Positions 34,385 through 44,618 of a DNA stretch of 64,000 bases are shown in pieces; the first letter of the stretch is position 1; the number at the start of each line of letters is the position of its first letter. The notes under the pieces were generated by a model. It ran no database searches and was not told where the DNA came from. It saw nothing but the letters and a program-made list of their open reading frames with translations. This DNA is from Acidobacteriota bacterium (GTDB lineage: Bacteria > Acidobacteriota > Terriglobia > Acidiferrales > UBA7541): positions 310,001 through 374,000 of the forward strand of contig JABCZN010000001.1 in NCBI GenBank assembly GCA_013289665.1. The letters are read 5' to 3'. Made by a program: the position numbers and the translations under genes.

Positions 34385-36076
34385 GTGAAACGCAGAATCG
34401 CCTGGGGCGCGTGGATGGTGTCGGTGATGGGAACTACATTGGGATGGAATGTTGTGGCGCAGGATCGTTCACAAGCGCGTTCGATGGTGATTACGCGGGA
34501 GGGGATCGTGGCCGCCGAATCCCCGCAGGCGGCACAAGCGGGTGTGCGTATCCTGGAGCAGGGCGGAAATGCCGTGGATGCCGCCGTTGCCACGAACGCG
34601 ATGATGGGCGTTGTCTCGCCAATGATGAATGGAATCGGCGGAGACCTCTTTGCCATTGTTTACGACGCAAAGGCCAACAAGCTGTACGGGCTGAATGCCA
34701 GCGGCTGGGCACCGAAAAACTTGACTCCCGAACTGCTGAAGAAAAAAGGCCTGCGGGATATGCCGCAAACCGGTGTCAACACGATTACCGTCCCGGGCGC
34801 GGTGGATGGCTGGCAAAAACTGGCGGATAAATTCGGTCGCAAAAAATTAAGCGACGACCTCGCCCCGGCCATTCGAGCCGCGCGCGCCGGCTTCCCCGTA
34901 ACGGAGTGGGTGGCGATGTATTGGAACGGCGCCGCAGACTATCTGCGCGGCGACGATGCGGCGGCAAAATTGTATTTGCCGCAGGACCGCCCACCGAAAG
35001 TAGGCGACATTTTTGCGAATCCAGACTTGGCGTGGTCACTGCAACAGATTGCCGCGCACGGCCGCGATGCTTTTTACAAAGGGGAGATTTCGAAAAGGAT
35101 TCTGGAGACGATCGAGCGCCACGGCGGTGTGATGACCTCGCAGGATCTCGCGGAATATTCCAGCGAGTGGGTGGAGCCGATTTCGACCACCTATCGCGAT
35201 TGGACGGTCTACGAGCTGCCTCCCAACGGGCAGGGACTCGCCGCGCTCGAAATGCTGAACATCATGGAGACATTCCCTCTGGGGCAGCAGAAAGACTACG
35301 GCTATGGCTCCGTAAACGCCCTGCACGCCATGATTGAGGCGAAAAAGCTGGCGTACGCGGATTTGAAGAAATATATTGGCGAGCCCCGCGGCCAGAAATT
35401 GCCGGTGGCCGCGCTGCTTTCGAAGAAACACGCCGCGGCGCGCGCGAAACTGATTGACCCGAACCATGCGAATTGCGATGCGAGCGCTGATCTCCGAGTA
35501 GGCAACGACACTACGTTCCTGACCGTGGTGGACCGCGACGGCAACATGGTTTCCCTGATTCAGAGCAATTTCAACGAATTCGGCTCGGGGATTGTGGCTC
35601 CGGAAACCGGGTTCGTCCTTCACAACCGCGGCGCGCTGTTCACTCTAGAAACCGATTCGCCGAATCTGCTGGCCGGCCACAAGCGCCCGCTGCACACGAT
35701 CATCCCCGCCTTTGCGCAGAAAGGCGAGACGCGGGTGGCGTTCGGAATCATGGGCGGCTGGAACCAGTCGCAAGCCCACGCCCAATTCATCGCCAACATG
35801 GTCGATTTCAAGTTGAACATTCAAGCAGCGCTTGAGGCGGCGCGGTTCACGAAACGCACCTTTGGCGGCTGCGACCTTCAGATGGAAAACCGTTTCTCGC
35901 AGAAAGTGCGCGACGATCTGGCCGCCAAAGGCCACAAAATTGAAGTGATGGGCACCTTCTCCTCCGCCATGGGCGGTGGGCAGGCCGTCATGCGCGACTT
36001 CTCCAAGGGCATCAACTACGGCGCTTCCGACCCGCGCAAGGACGGAGCCGCTGTACCTGAGTTACCAGTTGAATAG
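34385..36076 (+). CDS. ggt: Gamma-glutamyltransferase (periplasmic Ntn hydrolase)
   Basis: The precursor cleaves itself and transfers or hydrolyses gamma-glutamyl groups, for example of glutathione. The GTG at 34385 has GGAGAG six bases upstream and opens a clean signal peptide (KRRIAWGAWMVSVMGTTLGWNVVAQD); the frame extends upstream to 34265 without a better start. The nucleophile is expected to be the first Thr of NDTTFLTVVDRDGNMVS (about residue 376). The widespread TTH is TTF here, so the His next to the nucleophile is missing. The gamma-glutamyl pocket block GSGIVAPETGFVLHNRG and GGWNQSQAHAQ are present. The gene is monocistronic. Confidence 0.9.
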   Translation: MKRRIAWGAWMVSVMGTTLGWNVVAQDRSQARSMVITREGIVAAESPQAAQAGVRILEQGGNAVDAAVATNAMMGVVSPMMNGIGGDLFAIVYDAKANKLYGLNASGWAPKNLTPELLKKKGLRDMPQTGVNTITVPGAVDGWQKLADKFGRKKLSDDLAPAIRAARAGFPVTEWVAMYWNGAADYLRGDDAAAKLYLPQDRPPKVGDIFANPDLAWSLQQIAAHGRDAFYKGEISKRILETIERHGGVMTSQDLAEYSSEWVEPISTTYRDWTVYELPPNGQGLAALEMLNIMETFPLGQQKDYGYGSVNALHAMIEAKKLAYADLKKYIGEPRGQKLPVAALLSKKHAAARAKLIDPNHANCDASADLRVGNDTTFLTVVDRDGNMVSLIQSNFNEFGSGIVAPETGFVLHNRGALFTLETDSPNLLAGHKRPLHTIIPAFAQKGETRVAFGIMGGWNQSQAHAQFIANMVDFKLNIQAALEAARFTKRTFGGCDLQMENRFSQKVRDDLAAKGHKIEVMGTFSSAMGGGQAVMRDFSKGINYGASDPRKDGAAVPELPVE

Positions 36077-36099
36077 ACTGCTCATCAATATATAGGATA

Positions 36100-36133
36100 G
36101 TACTCCCCGCGACCGGTACGCGCGGGGGAGTAC
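36100..36133. terminator. Long GC-rich hairpin after the ggt stop codon
   Basis: GTACTCCCCGCG (36100-36111) pairs with the CGCGGGGGAGTAC region ending at 36133, with one bulged G. It starts 24 bases after the stop at 36076. There is no T tract, so it may protect the 3' end or assist termination rather than terminate alone. Confidence 0.45.
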
Positions 36134-36334
36134 GGCAAAAGAATTCCGCTGCGGTGTGCGGATTGTGCACATGCGTTCCTACTCCTGAGCCGGGAACCCG
36201 ACGAGATGGCAGTTAAGTCTTGTCTTATCAATGAGGTACTGGTTGGCGCCACTGGCGAGCCAGTTGCACATCAGAAGGCCTCCATGGTGGAACTGATCTC
36301 AGATAGCCCAGTGCGAGGGGGAGGATCCCGGGTT

Positions 36335-36724
36335 ATGCAGGTGCCAAAGCGGTTGCTAGTAAAGTTGCAGGTGGTCGCCAGCTTGGGTCTCCTGGTCCTG
36401 GCATGCGCGCCCAAAAGCCGCGCTCAGAGCGATGACGTGGCCGGCCAGTATGTGTGCTCCGAGGCCCGAGTTGCCGGGAAATCCGTGGCCTGCACCGCGC
36501 CTCCGCTTTCCTTGAAGAGCGATGGAAAGTTTGAACTGAAGGGGCGAGAAGGCGAGTACCTGGTCAGCGGGAACTGGGTGGAACTGAACGGAACGGTCCT
36601 GAAGTCGCGCGCGAAACGGGAAGCGGGCCACAAAATCGTGTTCCGGTTCACCAATAGCATGGGCGCCTGCGAAATGATTTACGAACGCCGTGTCGCCGAA
36701 ATGGGCAAAACAAAACTAGGCTGA
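36335..36724 (+). CDS. Small exported hypothetical protein
   Basis: From the ATG at 36335 the product has a basic start and a hydrophobic stretch LQVVASLGLLVLACAPKSRAQ, either a signal peptidase I site (SRAQ) or a lipoprotein Cys. It is followed by about 95 residues of beta-rich sequence with three cysteines (VCSEARVAGKSVACTAPPLSLKSDGKFELKGREGEYLVSGNWVELNG). The upstream extension to 36206 has no signal character. I do not recognise a family. Confidence 0.5.
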   Translation: MQVPKRLLVKLQVVASLGLLVLACAPKSRAQSDDVAGQYVCSEARVAGKSVACTAPPLSLKSDGKFELKGREGEYLVSGNWVELNGTVLKSRAKREAGHKIVFRFTNSMGACEMIYERRVAEMGKTKLG

Positions 36725-36843
36725 TCTCCCGTAGCGGCCTCTTTGGAGTGCGGTAGCTCAGCTGCCACTTTTACACACCAAAATTCTCCACAAACTGATC
36801 CTAACGCCCCGCATTCCTGTCAGCCACTGAACTCCCGCCGCTC

Positions 36844-36987
36844 CTACTTTTTCTCCATCAGTTCTTCAAAAAGCTTCAACGGGTCGGGCGCGTAGCCACT
36901 GTATGATGCCCGCTTCCGAATTATGCTGAATTGAGTCTCTTGGCCAAAACACAACTGCCGCAGAGAGCAGTTCGACTGCGCTGTCAC
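36844..36987 (-). pseudogene. Orphan 3' coding fragment (47 codons)
   Basis: A minus-strand frame ends SIIRKRASYSGYAPDPLKLFEELMEKK and then stops at 36844. It reads like the C-terminus of a real protein (helical, charged) but has no upstream part: going 5' it runs into the cation-transporter remnant in another frame and has only a GTG at 36987 as a possible start. It is probably a gene end left by a deletion. Identity unknown. Confidence 0.3.
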
Positions 36988-37138
36988 CGCCGAGGCCTAG
37001 AAGCGCCGGGCTGTGCGCCATTCAAGCCGCTCCTAGCGACACTACTGCCTCAACACTCATCCAGACGAGCGTCAGAGTTTGAATCCAAAGCACACGGCGA
37101 AGCATTTCCGGTGGGATGTCCGTCTCTTCGGCAGGCAT
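36944..37138 (-). pseudogene. Remnant of a cation-efflux (CDF-type) transporter gene
   Basis: From the ATG at 37138 the minus strand reads MPAEETDIPPEMLRRVLWIQ, then TLTLVWMSVEAVVSLGAA, then a TGA. Continuing in the same frame it reads MAHSPALLGLGGDSAVELLSAAVVFW. This is the first membrane hairpin of a cation-transporter family protein: normally a Trp codon joins the two halves (GAAWMAHSPALL), so TGG has become TGA. Similarity ends after about 65 codons; the remaining four or so membrane spans are absent. This is a truncated and point-mutated gene. Confidence 0.6.
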
Positions 37139-37200
37139 ACTGATATTATGGCGAATTACTACACATGATGCAGATCGTCGCGACGTGGGGAGAGATTCCA

Positions 37201-37710
37201 GTGAAGGCAACCAGACTCGTCATGTTGGCGGCTTTGCTTCCCTTCACTGGAAACGCTTTCGCGCAATCGGTGGAGAAGGAACCTGCCGCCATCGTGGAAC
37301 TTGGTGGAGCGGGTAACTGGAATGTCAAAGATGGTGGCTCCGCCTTTGGCCCCACTGTGGCGGTTGAAGTCACGCCGATAGAGAAGTGGCTGGAACTTGA
37401 AGCGGGAGTCACACCGCTTTTCAGCAGGCACACGACTGAATGGGATATCGACCTGCTATTCAAGAAGCCGTGGACGCTCTCGAAAAAAGCGGAATTTATG
37501 ATAGGCGCTGGTCCCCAGTGGGTGCATACGAGGAGAAACGGTATGACGACGAACTCCGTCAGCGGTGAAGCCGTACTAGATTTTATGTTCTGGCCCTCCC
37601 GGAAGCATCGATTCGGTTGGTACGTCGAACCGGGCTACGAGTACAACTTCGGGCGGGGGCATGAGCAATCACTCGGCATAAGCGGCGGTTTACTGATAGC
37701 GATTCGATGA
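37201..37710 (+). CDS. Outer-membrane beta-barrel-like protein
   Basis: The GTG at 37201 has GGGGAGA eight bases upstream and starts a good signal peptide (KATRLVMLAALLPFTGNAFAQ). The mature part of about 148 residues alternates polar and hydrophobic residues in short strands (AAIVELGGAGNWNVK ... FGPTVAVEVTPIEKWLELEAGVTPLFS ... FMIGAGPQWVHTRR ... FGWYVEPGYEYNFGRGHEQSLGISGGLLIAIR), consistent with an eight-stranded barrel. An ATG at 37165 is an alternative start. The gene is isolated between two decayed genes. Confidence 0.6.
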   Translation: MKATRLVMLAALLPFTGNAFAQSVEKEPAAIVELGGAGNWNVKDGGSAFGPTVAVEVTPIEKWLELEAGVTPLFSRHTTEWDIDLLFKKPWTLSKKAEFMIGAGPQWVHTRRNGMTTNSVSGEAVLDFMFWPSRKHRFGWYVEPGYEYNFGRGHEQSLGISGGLLIAIR

Positions 37711-37783
37711 CGGAGTGGAATACACCTCGCAAGACAAGTCCCAATCACAGCGCTTAGGAAGCCGGCGGGCCAGGCCCGGTGCT

Positions 37784-38309
37784 TCAGCGGCAAAAGGCAC
37801 AAGCAGATTTTCTCGCACGGCTGAACAAGAAGCCTAGGAAAGTTTTCCTGTTCGCAAAGGCAAACACGGTGTAGCGACGGTCCGCAGGGAGTTTTTCGAG
37901 AAACGGTTTGAGCCGAGCCAGAAATTCGGCCGGCCCCGCAAACGCCTTACTGTTGAAGCAAGGAAATTGCAAAAGAATTGATCTGAGCTTTTCGTCGAGC
38001 GGCTCGATGGCGTGCAGGGATTCGCTCATCACCGGGTCGGCACCCGCCAGGGCACGCTCGTGGCTGATCTTCTGCGGGGTCTTCAGCGCAAACAGAAAAT
38101 CGGGTGGGGTTTTTGCGTACCCCCCTTCACCGTGGAGATGGCGGGAAAGCGGTAAAGGGTGACGTTAATCTCAACCGCATTGAACGCGCCGCGTAGTAGG
38201 AAAGCTAGTCGCGCGCTAGTACGCCCTTCGAATAAAAGGTCTTTTCCCAACCTTTGGGAGCAAAAGAGGAAGTTCCCAGGCGCAGAAGAGGATTCGGTTT
38301 GCCGCTCAT
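37784..38309 (-). pseudogene. Broken DUF72 (YecE-like) gene
   Basis: Read from the ATG at 38309, the minus strand gives the DUF72 N-terminus (KPNPLLRLGTSSFAPKGWEK), then a TAG at 38207-38205 where a Tyr codon is expected. A frameshift near 38186 restores FNAVEINVTLYRFPAISTVKG, and a second shift at the six-base C run 38120-38125 restores GYAKTPPDFLFALKTPQKIS and on to FLARLKPFLEKLPADRRYTV. The last 100 or so residues of the family are missing, and the frame ends in unrelated sequence at 37784. At least three independent lesions show it is not expressed as a whole protein. Confidence 0.75.
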
Positions 38310-38380
38310 GCGGAGAATGATACTTCAGCGGCGCACGAGAGTGGGAGCAGGCAAGCCAACTTGGTATGCCGCGGCGTGGC

Positions 38381-39967
38381 TCAGGGCAGAGGCGCATCAT
38401 AGGCGGCCGCGGCGATTTCACCCAGGGCTTGCCCCGCAATTTTTTGGGCATTGTCCGGGTCTGAGGCCATGGAGGTGTGATTTACGTATGCGGCAAATGC
38501 GAGCGTCTTGCCGGATTTCGTTTGCACGTAACCCGCAAGGCCTTTGCCGTTAAGCATCAGGCGAGAGTTGAGCTTGTCTTCGGCGGCAAACGTTCCCGTT
38601 TTCGCGAACACGTGCCCCGCCCCAGGATTGTCTTTTTGAATTTTCGCCAGCGTCCCGTCTTTTCCAAGAATCGGCAGGGCATTAAACAGGATGGGGAAGT
38701 CCGGCCTGGTTTTCCAGTACGCAAGATAGTGGCACATGAATTCGGGGCTGAAAAGATCGGCCCAGTCGCCGCCCGCCCCGTCGCCTTGCGATGCGCCGGT
38801 CAGATCGAGCTTCGCATCGGTCAGGAATGTATGTTCGATCCTGAAGCCGGCGGACAGGGGATCTTTGACATCCTTCGCTACCAACAGCCCGAGAAAATAC
38901 GGCCCCATAGCGGCGTGCAGATTCTGGCTGACCTTCAGGGTGATTTTAATCTCCTCGCTAAGCGGGGAAGAAATATGCTCGGCCACCTGATTTTCCGGGA
39001 TGTAGAAATGCTGGAACGAGGAGAAATCTTTGCTGACCGCCGACGATTTCTTCGGCTTGATCTCGATCCCCCTCGCTTGCAGCGCTTCCCGCAGAACGGC
39101 GGTTGCAAATTGCGTGGGCGAGGGAATCTGGTAAGCCAACGTGTGCAAGCCAGTGCCCTGCGGAACATTACCGGAGAACGTGATTTCCCACGATCCATCG
39201 GCCCGCTCGGCGGGGTCCATGGCGTCAAAAAGCAGTTTGGAGTTCGCCGGACCCGTGGTTAATGCGTTGATGAAGTGAAAATAGGAAGTCTGCGGCGAAA
39301 CCCCGAACGCCACCGGATCGCCGACTTTTTCGCCGGCCTTGGCCGTGAGATCGAGGATGTTGTCGTTGACGATAATGGACGACAGGGTTACGCCAGTGCC
39401 GCCCTCGTGCTCGCCGTCGGGCATTAGGCTCGCGTCCACGTAAACGCGCCCCTCGATTTTACGAATTCCTTTGGCGGACACTTGCGCGGCGAAATCCTTG
39501 ATGACGGCCAGCGGATCGCCGGGGAGCGCGGGCCCGTTGTAGGAGTGGTCGTCATCCATGAAGGCAAGCGTACCGTCGGGTTGGATGCGATTCGAAAGAT
39601 TGGGATCTCCGCTGGCCACCAGGATGAGGTTTCCTTTCAGGGTCCCGTGCTTGTCGATCGGGCCGGTGCGATAGAGGCGTGTGTGATAGCGATAGTCGGG
39701 GCCGAGTTTCGCGAGCACCGTGCCTTCGGTAAGGAGCTTGGTGGTCGAAGCAGGAACGAAAAGCTTCTCTGCATTCAGAGCGTAAACAACCTTGTTGGTT
39801 TCAAGATCGTAAAATTCAATGCCGAAATTCGAGCGCGCAAATTCCGGCCGTGCCATCACTTTCTGGATGCGGGCTTCGAGCGAATCCGGAGATTGCGCCC
39901 AAGCAGAGGTCGTGCAAGTGGCCAGGGACAGTAGTGCGTACATGATTCGGATTCCAGCAATTCGCAA
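38381..39967 (-). CDS. dacB: D-alanyl-D-alanine carboxypeptidase/endopeptidase, PBP4 (DacB) type
   Basis: This periplasmic class C penicillin-binding protein trims or cleaves peptidoglycan peptides. The signal peptide is YALLSLATCTTSAWA. The active-site triad of motifs is complete: SxxK in VPASTTKLL (S74, K77), SxN in VSQNLHAAM, and KTG in FAKTGTFAAEDK (K456). Between the first two motifs lies the large insertion of about 200 residues typical of PBP4 (GNLILVASGDPNLSNRIQPD ...). At 528 residues it is slightly longer than E. coli DacB. The VanX-type dipeptidase gene lies directly upstream on the same strand, so both act on D-Ala termini. Confidence 0.94.
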   Translation of the reverse strand: MRIAGIRIMYALLSLATCTTSAWAQSPDSLEARIQKVMARPEFARSNFGIEFYDLETNKVVYALNAEKLFVPASTTKLLTEGTVLAKLGPDYRYHTRLYRTGPIDKHGTLKGNLILVASGDPNLSNRIQPDGTLAFMDDDHSYNGPALPGDPLAVIKDFAAQVSAKGIRKIEGRVYVDASLMPDGEHEGGTGVTLSSIIVNDNILDLTAKAGEKVGDPVAFGVSPQTSYFHFINALTTGPANSKLLFDAMDPAERADGSWEITFSGNVPQGTGLHTLAYQIPSPTQFATAVLREALQARGIEIKPKKSSAVSKDFSSFQHFYIPENQVAEHISSPLSEEIKITLKVSQNLHAAMGPYFLGLLVAKDVKDPLSAGFRIEHTFLTDAKLDLTGASQGDGAGGDWADLFSPEFMCHYLAYWKTRPDFPILFNALPILGKDGTLAKIQKDNPGAGHVFAKTGTFAAEDKLNSRLMLNGKGLAGYVQTKSGKTLAFAAYVNHTSMASDPDNAQKIAGQALGEIAAAAYDAPLP

Positions 39968-40023
39968 ACTAGATTCTCCTTTAAGCTCATGGGTAACGGC
40001 TAATGGCTGAAAGCTGTCGGCTG

Positions 40024-41127
40024 TTACCTCATTCCCAAGTTCTCAAACGGCACATTCAGGATGCCGTACTGCTTCCAGTCTTTGTAATCGAAATGCCACC
40101 ACTCGTCCTCGTTCACTGTGAAGCCTTCCGATTCCATCGCGCGCCGCGACAAGTCGCGATGCCATCGCTGCAGCGAAGTACCGCCGGGGAAATTGGGAAA
40201 CGAGCGCGGCGACATTTCGTCGTATAGCCCGGGCATTTCGACAGACTGCCCGGTCGAAATGTCGTAAAGCGTCAGGTCAACGGCACACCCGCGATTGTGC
40301 TTGGAGGCTTTTTGCGGATCGGCAACAAAAATCCTCCCTTCAGGCGGCGTGGCGTCCCAGAAGATTTTCGTCACATACCACGGTCGGTAAGCGTCGTGTA
40401 TTAGCAGGCCGTAGCCGAGCGGCTGCAACTTGTGCAGCACCCGAACCAGAGCCTCGGCAGCGGGCCGCTGCATGAAAGCGCGAGCCTGGGTGTAAACGGG
40501 TGTACTCAGAAAGTTCTTTAGGCTGGCGTAGCGAATGTCGAGATGAATCGCGGGATCCAGACTCGCCAGTTCCACCAGATCGGGTTTGCGGAACGGACCA
40601 GCCTCCGCAGGCGGCGACAGCTTCAGTGCTTTCTCTTGAAGTTCAGCTACGGGCTGCGTTGGAGTGACATGGTAAAAATTCGAGGCATTCGTGCCTGCGT
40701 CTGCACGCAGATACGTGTTCTTCCCCTCGAGTCTGGCCAGCAGGGAACCGTTGCTCACCGATCCTTGCGAGTGAACCAGGATTTCAGAGATGCTCCCGCC
40801 TTCTTCGCTCTTGGGTAAAATTTCAGCTTTTAGGCCGCGTTCTTCAAATGTATAAAAGGACCCGTTGCTTGTCTCATTTAACGCCCACTCATGATCTTCG
40901 TACCGCCAGATCAGGTGCGCTTTCTTTTCCAGGATTGTGAACGTGTCGTTGCCGTATCTGTAAACGCCTACCAGTTGCTTCCATTCCGCGGACACGTCGG
41001 GGGGCTTGGGGCCGGGGAGGAGGGAAGCTGTTGTGGGTTTCGAACCTGGCCTCGTTTGGGCCGGAACAAAATGACTAGAGCAGGCGAGGAGAGTCAGGCT
41101 GAGGAGACGCCGGAGAGTTCGAGTCAC
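40024..41127 (-). CDS. D-alanyl-D-alanine dipeptidase (VanX/DdpX-type M15 peptidase), extended
   Basis: The C-terminal 190 residues form the M15D zinc peptidase: SKHNRGCAVDLTLYD supplies the SxHxxGxAxD ligands and EDEWWHFDY the catalytic Glu and third His. The N-terminal 170 residues carry a signal sequence (RRLLSLTLLACSSHFVPAQ) and a beta-rich domain (YRYGNDTFTILEKKAHLIWRYEDHEW) that plain VanX lacks. The start is uncertain: the frame is open to a TTG at 41196, but that codon lies in the ilv terminator tail, so the GTG at 41127 is preferred. Its partner is the downstream PBP4; a peptidoglycan recycling role fits better than resistance, as no vanH or vanA gene is present. Confidence 0.85.
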   Translation of the reverse strand: MTRTLRRLLSLTLLACSSHFVPAQTRPGSKPTTASLLPGPKPPDVSAEWKQLVGVYRYGNDTFTILEKKAHLIWRYEDHEWALNETSNGSFYTFEERGLKAEILPKSEEGGSISEILVHSQGSVSNGSLLARLEGKNTYLRADAGTNASNFYHVTPTQPVAELQEKALKLSPPAEAGPFRKPDLVELASLDPAIHLDIRYASLKNFLSTPVYTQARAFMQRPAAEALVRVLHKLQPLGYGLLIHDAYRPWYVTKIFWDATPPEGRIFVADPQKASKHNRGCAVDLTLYDISTGQSVEMPGLYDEMSPRSFPNFPGGTSLQRWHRDLSRRAMESEGFTVNEDEWWHFDYKDWKQYGILNVPFENLGMR

Positions 41128-41195
41128 GGGCAGAATGATAGCTGATACTCGGGCGTCACCGGAAGATAGCTCCGGGGAAGGATGTACAATCCACA

Positions 41196-41225
41196 AACAA
41201 AAAGAGGGCGCAGCGAGCTGCGCCC
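41196..41225 (-). terminator. Intrinsic terminator of the ilv operon
   Basis: On the minus strand GGGCGCAG and CTGCGCCC form a perfect eight-base-pair stem with a four-base loop (41206-41225), followed by TCTTTTTG. It starts 17 bases beyond the ilvC stop codon and separates the ilv operon from the dipeptidase gene. Confidence 0.85.
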
Positions 41226-41241
41226 CTACAGCCGAAATTGG

Positions 41242-42339
<1,098 letters not shown>

Positions 42340-42352
42340 CTACAAATTCGGA

Positions 42353-42877
42353 CTATTTCGCCGTTGCTTCGGGCGCCGGTGTTTCCGCCGGGGGACGCAA
42401 CAGATCATTGCCGCGCGTCATGGCGATGCGCCCGGTGCGCGCCATTTCGAGCACGCCAAAGGGGCGCAAAACTTCGAGCAGGCCGTCAATCTTGTCCACG
42501 GTTCCTGAAACTTCCACGATCAACGATTCCGGCGCCACGTCCACCACGCGCCCGCGAAACACCTTGATGAGTTCCATCAGATGCGGGCGGTTCTGCTGGT
42601 CGGCAGCAACCTTGATCAGCGCCAGGTCGCGCTCGAGCATCGGGCGATCCGAAATATTTTCGGCCAGCAGCACGTCCACGAGTTTCTCGAGGCTGGCTTC
42701 GAGGCGAGTCGCGCCGCGCTCGTCAGTATGAGCGCAGATGGTCATGCGCGCGATCTCCACATTTTCCGTGGGGCCGACTGTGAGTGAATCAATGTTGATC
42801 GCCAACCGCCGGGTGAGCGACGCCACGCGGTTCAGCACGCCGGGTTTGTTCTGCACATAGGCAACGATAGTTTGCAT
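42353..42877 (-). CDS. ilvN: Acetolactate synthase small (regulatory) subunit
   Basis: The protein has an N-terminal ACT domain (MQTIVAYVQNKPGVLNRVASLTRRLAINIDSLTVGPTE) that binds valine for feedback inhibition, and a second ACT-like C-terminal domain (LIKVFRGRVVDVAPESLIVEVSGTVDKIDGLLEVLRPFGVLEMARTGRIAMTRG). It is about 174 residues long. GAGGAA precedes the ATG at 42877, and the gene starts 28 bases after ilvB. It activates the large subunit and gives valine sensitivity. Confidence 0.95.
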   Translation of the reverse strand: MQTIVAYVQNKPGVLNRVASLTRRLAINIDSLTVGPTENVEIARMTICAHTDERGATRLEASLEKLVDVLLAENISDRPMLERDLALIKVAADQQNRPHLMELIKVFRGRVVDVAPESLIVEVSGTVDKIDGLLEVLRPFGVLEMARTGRIAMTRGNDLLRPPAETPAPEATAK

Positions 42878-42905
42878 GCGTTCCTCAATTTCTCCCGGAC
42901 GGGAT

Positions 42906-44618
42906 CTACGGCTCCGTCGCCGTTTCAACCAGCGGATTATTTGGACGGCGAATCATGTCGTTCAGGGCGGCGCCGGCGGCCACCATCGGGTAGACGGAAT
43001 CTTCCTGTTCCACGCGGAAATCAATCAGCACAGTCTGGTCCGACTTGCGCGCAGTTTCGATCGTCGGCACCACATCCTTACGCGTGGTCACCGTTTCGCC
43101 GTGGATCCCAAACGAGTTTGCCAGAGCGGCAAAGTTTGGCGCAACCAGCGGCGTGGCGACGTAGCGCTTGTCGTAGAAAAATTCCTGCCACTGCCGAACC
43201 ATGCCGAGGTAACCGTTGTTGATGATGGCGATCTTGATGTTGATCTTTTCCTGAACGATAGTTGCCAGCTCGCACATGGTCATCTGGAAGCCGCCGTCGC
43301 CCACAACCACCCAAACCTCCGCGTCCGGCCGCGCCATCTTGGCGCCAATCGCGGCGGGAAGAGCGAAGCCCATGGTGCCGAGCCCGCCCGAAGTGATCAG
43401 CGTGCGCGGCGCGTTGTGGTGATAATATTGCGCTTCCCACATCTGGTGCTGGCCAACGTCGGTGACCACGATGGCGTTGCCCGCGGTTACCTTCCATAGA
43501 TCGTTGATGACGTGCGCAGCGTAGAGATGCCCGCTGTCAGGTAGGGATTGAATGTCGCGGACCGCCGAATCTCCCTTCGAGCTTGTGATATGAGTCATCC
43601 ATTCGCTGTGATCGCGCTCGTGAATGTGCGGTAGGAGCGCGGCGAGAGTTTCTCCCGCGTCGCCGATGATGGCGGCGTCCACCTTCACGTTCTTGTTGAT
43701 CTCCGCGCGATCGACTTCAATGTGAATCTTCTTCGCGTTGCGCGCGTAGACTCGCAAGTCGCCAGTGACGCGATCATCAAACCGCATCCCGACGGCGATA
43801 AGCAAATCCGCTTCCTGAATCGCGTTGTTCACCCAGGCTTCGCCGTGCATGCCCATCATGCCGAGGTTCAGCGGATCGCTGGCGGGGAAGCAGCCGATGC
43901 CCAGAAGCGTCATGGCCACGGGAATGTCACTGGTGTGAACGAACTGCTCAAAGGTGCGCATCGCACCGGAGAGCATGATGCCGCGGCCCGCCAGAATCAG
44001 CGGCCGCTTGGCCGAATTCAGAAGCTCAACCGCGCGGTCGAATTCTTCCTGATCGTGGTTGTTGCGCTGCCGCTTGACCGGCAGTCTCGGGGCGCTGGCC
44101 TCCCAGTCGAATTCCGCCGACGCCTGCTGCGCGTCCTTGGTGATATCCACCAACACAGGACCAGGACGTCCCGAATTCGCGATGATAAACGCCTCGCGCA
44201 CTGTGCGCGCAATATCTTCCACCTTGGAGATCACCACATTGTGTTTGGTGATTGGCATGGTGATGCCGGTAATGTCCACTTCCTGAAACGCATCGGAACC
44301 GAGCAGCTTGCTGCTGACCTGGCCAGTGATGCAAACAACCGGCGAAGAATCGAGCATCGCGGTCGCAATCCCGGTAACCATGTTGGTGGCGCCCGGTCCG
44401 GATGTGGCCATCGCTACGCCAACGCCGCCGGTGGCGCGCGCGTAGCCGTCGGCCATGTGCGTCGCGCCCTGTTCGTGGCGCACCAGAATGTGGTGCAGCT
44501 TGGACTTCCCAAGCGCGTCGTAGACGGGAAGAATCGCGCCGCCCGGATACCCGAAAATGTGTTTCACGCCCAGGCGCGTGAGCGTTTCGCAGAGTATTTC
44601 CGCACCTGTCAGTTTCAT
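42906..44618 (-). CDS. ilvB: Acetolactate synthase large (catalytic) subunit
   Basis: This ThDP-dependent enzyme condenses pyruvate with pyruvate or 2-ketobutyrate. Domains in order: Pyr domain with the catalytic Glu in [17 protein letters not shown], the FAD-binding middle domain, and the PP domain with the ThDP/Mg site [29 protein letters not shown]. It is 570 residues, full length. The ATG overlaps the ilvD stop (ATGA), so translation is coupled. Confidence 0.97.
   Translation of the reverse strand: MKLTGAEILCETLTRLGVKHIFGYPGGAILPVYDALGKSKLHHILVRHEQGATHMADGYARATGGVGVAMATSGPGATNMVTGIATAMLDSSPVVCITGQVSSKLLGSDAFQEVDITGITMPITKHNVVISKVEDIARTVREAFIIANSGRPGPVLVDITKDAQQASAEFDWEASAPRLPVKRQRNNHDQEEFDRAVELLNSAKRPLILAGRGIMLSGAMRTFEQFVHTSDIPVAMTLLGIGCFPASDPLNLGMMGMHGEAWVNNAIQEADLLIAVGMRFDDRVTGDLRVYARNAKKIHIEVDRAEINKNVKVDAAIIGDAGETLAALLPHIHERDHSEWMTHITSSKGDSAVRDIQSLPDSGHLYAAHVINDLWKVTAGNAIVVTDVGQHQMWEAQYYHHNAPRTLITSGGLGTMGFALPAAIGAKMARPDAEVWVVVGDGGFQMTMCELATIVQEKINIKIAIINNGYLGMVRQWQEFFYDKRYVATPLVAPNFAALANSFGIHGETVTTRKDVVPTIETARKSDQTVLIDFRVEQEDSVYPMVAAGAALNDMIRRPNNPLVETATEP

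Noticed and set aside
37769..37786. GCCCGGTGCTTC string shared with about 29087-29098 as a mobile repeat
   Set aside because: Only 12 bases match, both copies are in GC-rich spacers, and there are no terminal repeats or duplications to support mobility.
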